This document shows positions 62,288 to 64,000 of a DNA stretch of 64,000 bases, piece after piece. The notes under the pieces are model-generated. The model worked only from the letters and a program-made list of their open reading frames with translations. It searched no databases and was not told where the DNA came from. Within the stretch, counting starts at the first letter, position 1, and every line of letters begins with the position of its first letter. Position numbers and translations under genes: made by a program. The stretch spans positions 16,983 through 80,982 of the forward strand of contig JABIHA010000121.1 of NCBI GenBank assembly GCA_018649885.1, given 5' to 3'. Origin of the DNA: Bacteriovoracaceae bacterium (GTDB lineage: Bacteria; Bdellovibrionota; Bacteriovoracia; Bacteriovoracales; Bacteriovoracaceae).

Positions 62288-63523
62288 TTAGCTCCCACTT
62301 ATCAGCCTTTGCCGATACCCAAAACCTATTCGAGTATTTGCAATCGGAGAACCCGCAGTCAAATTTCCTGCTGTAGCTTGAATTAGATACCTATAATCAA
62401 GTATCCACTCTTTGAAAAAAGGGTTAGCAAAATAATACTGTCCATTAGGCTTATAAATATATTCTTTCTTTTCCAAGGCATTTAGAGCATTTGTAACTGC
62501 ACCGGGGCTTTTAACTCCAATCGTTTTTTGAAAGGCCTTTCCAAAGAATTTTATATCATTTTGTTCTTGTGCCCCTGCAAGCTGGACTATTAGGTTTTTT
62601 TGCACTTTTGTTAGCTCTTTTCCATCGAGAATATTTTTAAAATACTTTTGCTCATTCTTATAAATTATTTCTAAAACAACAAAAAAAGCCTCAATATTTA
62701 GGTGAGTTCCCTCTGGTAAACTATCAAAGGCCACTCGGCAAAAAGTTTGAATATCTCCAGTAACACCGTAGCAAATTTGGTAAAGGTAATCATAGGCATC
62801 TTGCTCTAAAATGATCTTTTTTTTCTTAAAACGGGTCGATATAAACTTATAGAAAATATCTGCCTCTATATGCTCGAAATAGATAATTTCAGCTTGTTTA
62901 AAGAAAGGAGAGCTTTGATCTCTAAAGATGTGATCCATTTCATGCCTGATACTACCTACATACATAAAGGGGATTCTCGTAATTTTTTGAATTTTTCCCC
63001 TCATATACTTGAGTATTGCCTCGCCGTTTTCTACCTCTTTAATCGCTTGAAATTCATCGAATAAAATAACTACTTTCCCCTTAGTTCTTTTTACTGTTTC
63101 GTTCAAAAACTCAAAGGCAACATTCAATGTTTTTTTATATTCTTGTCCTTTTGTTCCAACACCAAAAGAAACCCCACTCTCTGTTATATCGAATTTGGGA
63201 GTTAAACGGCTTGCTAAATCTAAAACTTTCTTGCCATCCCAAACATGGCTTAAAACCTTCATACAGGCATCTATAATGGATTCAGCTATATCAGACGGTT
63301 CGGTAATATGATAAAGGTCTATATCCACCTTATAATAACCTTTCATCCCATCAATTACATGATGGGCGGTGGAAGTTTTGCCAATTCTTCGATCACCAAT
63401 GAGTGCTAAGTTGTGACCGCTTTCTAGCTTTTTTAAGATTTTTTCTTCTACCTCTTTTCTAGGGCAGTAATCTCCCTTTGATACGATGGAATCATCAATA
63501 AATGGGTTTTTTGCTCTATTCAC
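62288..63523 (-). CDS. AAA-type ATPase with C-terminal winged helix
   Basis: A 411-residue P-loop ATPase. Walker A is GDRRIGKTS (43-51), Walker B is VVILFDEFQAI (about 150-160), and a sensor-like Arg region follows (GSIRHEMDHIFRD). This is the archaeal-ATPase/STAND-like family (ATPase_2 type). Residues ~305-385 form a winged helix (TKVQKNLIVQLAG, VKSPGAVTNALNALEKKEYIYK). Homologues often sit in mobile or defence regions and as regulators. Upstream are three palindromes at 30-bp spacing. The start is at AAGGG, 11 bases before the ATG. Role unknown. Confidence 0.82.
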   Translation of the reverse strand: MNRAKNPFIDDSIVSKGDYCPRKEVEEKILKKLESGHNLALIGDRRIGKTSTAHHVIDGMKGYYKVDIDLYHITEPSDIAESIIDACMKVLSHVWDGKKVLDLASRLTPKFDITESGVSFGVGTKGQEYKKTLNVAFEFLNETVKRTKGKVVILFDEFQAIKEVENGEAILKYMRGKIQKITRIPFMYVGSIRHEMDHIFRDQSSPFFKQAEIIYFEHIEADIFYKFISTRFKKKKIILEQDAYDYLYQICYGVTGDIQTFCRVAFDSLPEGTHLNIEAFFVVLEIIYKNEQKYFKNILDGKELTKVQKNLIVQLAGAQEQNDIKFFGKAFQKTIGVKSPGAVTNALNALEKKEYIYKPNGQYYFANPFFKEWILDYRYLIQATAGNLTAGSPIANTRIGFGYRQRLISGS

Positions 63524-63537
63524 ACGCTTTCCCTTCT

Positions 63538-63615
63538 TTACTCAGATTTGAGTAATTTTTTATTATCTTACTCGAAATTGAGTAAAATATCAATTTTTTA
63601 CTCTAACTTGAGTAA
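63538..63615. repeat. three 18-bp palindromes at exact 30-bp spacing
   Basis: TTACTC-N6-GAGTAA occurs at 63538-63555, 63568-63585 and 63598-63615. Starts are 30 bases apart each time (about three turns of DNA) and the six central bases vary (AGATTT, GAAATT, TAACTT). Both half-sites are perfect in all three. They lie between the AAA ATPase start and the divergent 54-codon ORF, so this is a strong operator-like array for a dimeric regulator or an iteron-like origin element. The A/T-rich separators between the palindromes are 12 bases. Confidence 0.7.
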
Positions 63616-63739
63616 AATAGAGGGTGGCTCATTTAGTCATTTTAAAGGGTTAGATACTATACTCCGGCCCTTCCCAAAAAGGCCGTTTTTCCTGTAGGCC
63701 ATTAATAATGAGAATTATCTCAAATTTCAGGAGGCAAAA

Positions 63740-63904
63740 ATGCAATCAATAATCAACTTAATTATGACCATTGTTACTGTTCTCTCACTTCAACATGGAC
63801 TACCAAAAATCTACAATTTTGTGAGGTACGAGGCATTGAAAAAAGTTAGTCAGGGACTTCCTGGTTTTAGCAGTCCAATAGTCACCCGGGTAAGTGCCAT
63901 TTAA
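63740..63904 (+). CDS. 54-residue small protein with strong ribosome-binding site
   Basis: A short ORF with AGGAGG five bases before its ATG, the strongest Shine-Dalgarno match in this part of the window. The product has a hydrophobic N-terminus (MQSIINLIMTIVTVLSL), then a neutral-to-basic segment (KIYNFVRYEALKKVSQGLPG) and a C-terminal SPIVTRVSAI. It could be a small membrane peptide. It is divergent from the ATPase gene and shares the palindrome-containing region. No family recognised. Confidence 0.5.
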   Translation: MQSIINLIMTIVTVLSLQHGLPKIYNFVRYEALKKVSQGLPGFSSPIVTRVSAI

Positions 63905-63987
63905 CGGCCTAAAAGTCACCCACCTCACATTTTGATATGACACGAAGCTTAATAGCATCCCGTTGTATCGGAGGAGGAGTGATTAGT

Positions 63988-64000
63988 ATGGATATGTATG
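63988..64000 (+). CDS. start of a further gene cut off by the window edge
   Basis: An ATG at 63988 lies eight bases after a strong GGAGGAG site, and the frame is open to the window end (first residues MDMY). Only four codons are visible, so nothing can be said about the product. The small spacing after the 54-codon gene suggests they belong together. Confidence 0.35.

Noticed and set aside
63538..63615. Short CRISPR array
   Set aside because: The repeats are 18-bp palindromes with a variable centre and 12-bp A/T separators, far from repeat-spacer geometry, and there are no cas genes.
63616..63739. Further regulatory element or RNA gene between the palindromes and the 54-codon ORF
   Set aside because: I see no hairpin of more than about five bp, no promoter pair with good spacing and no additional copies of the palindrome.

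Overview
The window is AT-rich bacterial chromosome from a Gram-negative organism. Evidence for an outer membrane includes a CusCBA-type efflux system with a TolC-family channel, a small outer-membrane barrel protein, about ten lipoproteins with clear lipoboxes, and many Sec-exported small proteins. The AT-rich codon use, the number of small secreted proteins of unknown function, GAF plus Fis-type regulators, a Kir-type potassium channel and a stand-alone FliG C-terminal domain would fit a member of the Bdellovibrionota (Bacteriovorax/Halobacteriovorax-like). That placement is inference: no rRNA or other taxonomic marker is in the window.

Layout. 0.1-5.9 kb: lipoproteins, a purple-acid-phosphatase-like metallophosphoesterase, a DMT transporter, an outer-membrane barrel protein and a DUF6279-like lipoprotein. 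5.97-9.8 kb: a tesA-ybbA-ybbP operon (SGNH esterase plus ABC transporter). 9.8-16.7 kb: a five-gene reverse-strand copper/silver efflux operon (haem-binding-type protein, CusC, CusB, CusA, Met-rich exported protein), facing an ECF sigma factor and its probable membrane anti-sigma at 16.8-17.9 kb. 17.9-22.6 kb: CotH-like protein, two small Cys-containing secreted proteins, a GAF-Fis regulator, an ankyrin protein and the FliG-C-only protein. 22.9-24.8 kb: argC-argB. 24.9-32.5 kb: LysE-type exporter, His/Tyr-rich exported protein, serine hydrolase, APH-type kinase, PH-domain membrane protein, acyltransferase and CBS protein. 32.7-36.7 kb: a divergent metG and a CAP-domain lipoprotein. 36.9-40.1 kb: YyaL-type lipoprotein and an exported transglutaminase-like protein. 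40.2-45.7 kb: envelope/glycan-type genes (two polytopic membrane proteins, a B12-binding radical SAM enzyme and a methyltransferase). 45.7-50.9 kb: second GAF-Fis regulator, basic secreted protein, Kir channel, alpha/beta hydrolase and YkuE-like phosphoesterase. 50.9-55.7 kb: PhoR-like histidine kinase and a PhoA-type alkaline phosphatase. 55.8-59.4 kb: a 1218-residue exported repeat protein.

The last 4 kb (about 60.1-64.0 kb) looks like accessory DNA. It holds a trypsin-like lipoprotein with a repeat-rich upstream region and a candidate structured RNA of about 240 nt that is clearly more GC-rich than its surroundings. It also holds an orphan Rhs C-terminal tip followed by a tiny membrane protein. 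The last gene pair is an AAA-type ATPase whose upstream region carries three 18-bp palindromes at an exact 30-bp period, divergent from a 54-codon ORF. The RNA candidate and the palindrome array are the most unusual signals in the window. No transposase, phage module, CRISPR array, rRNA or tRNA gene was recognised.
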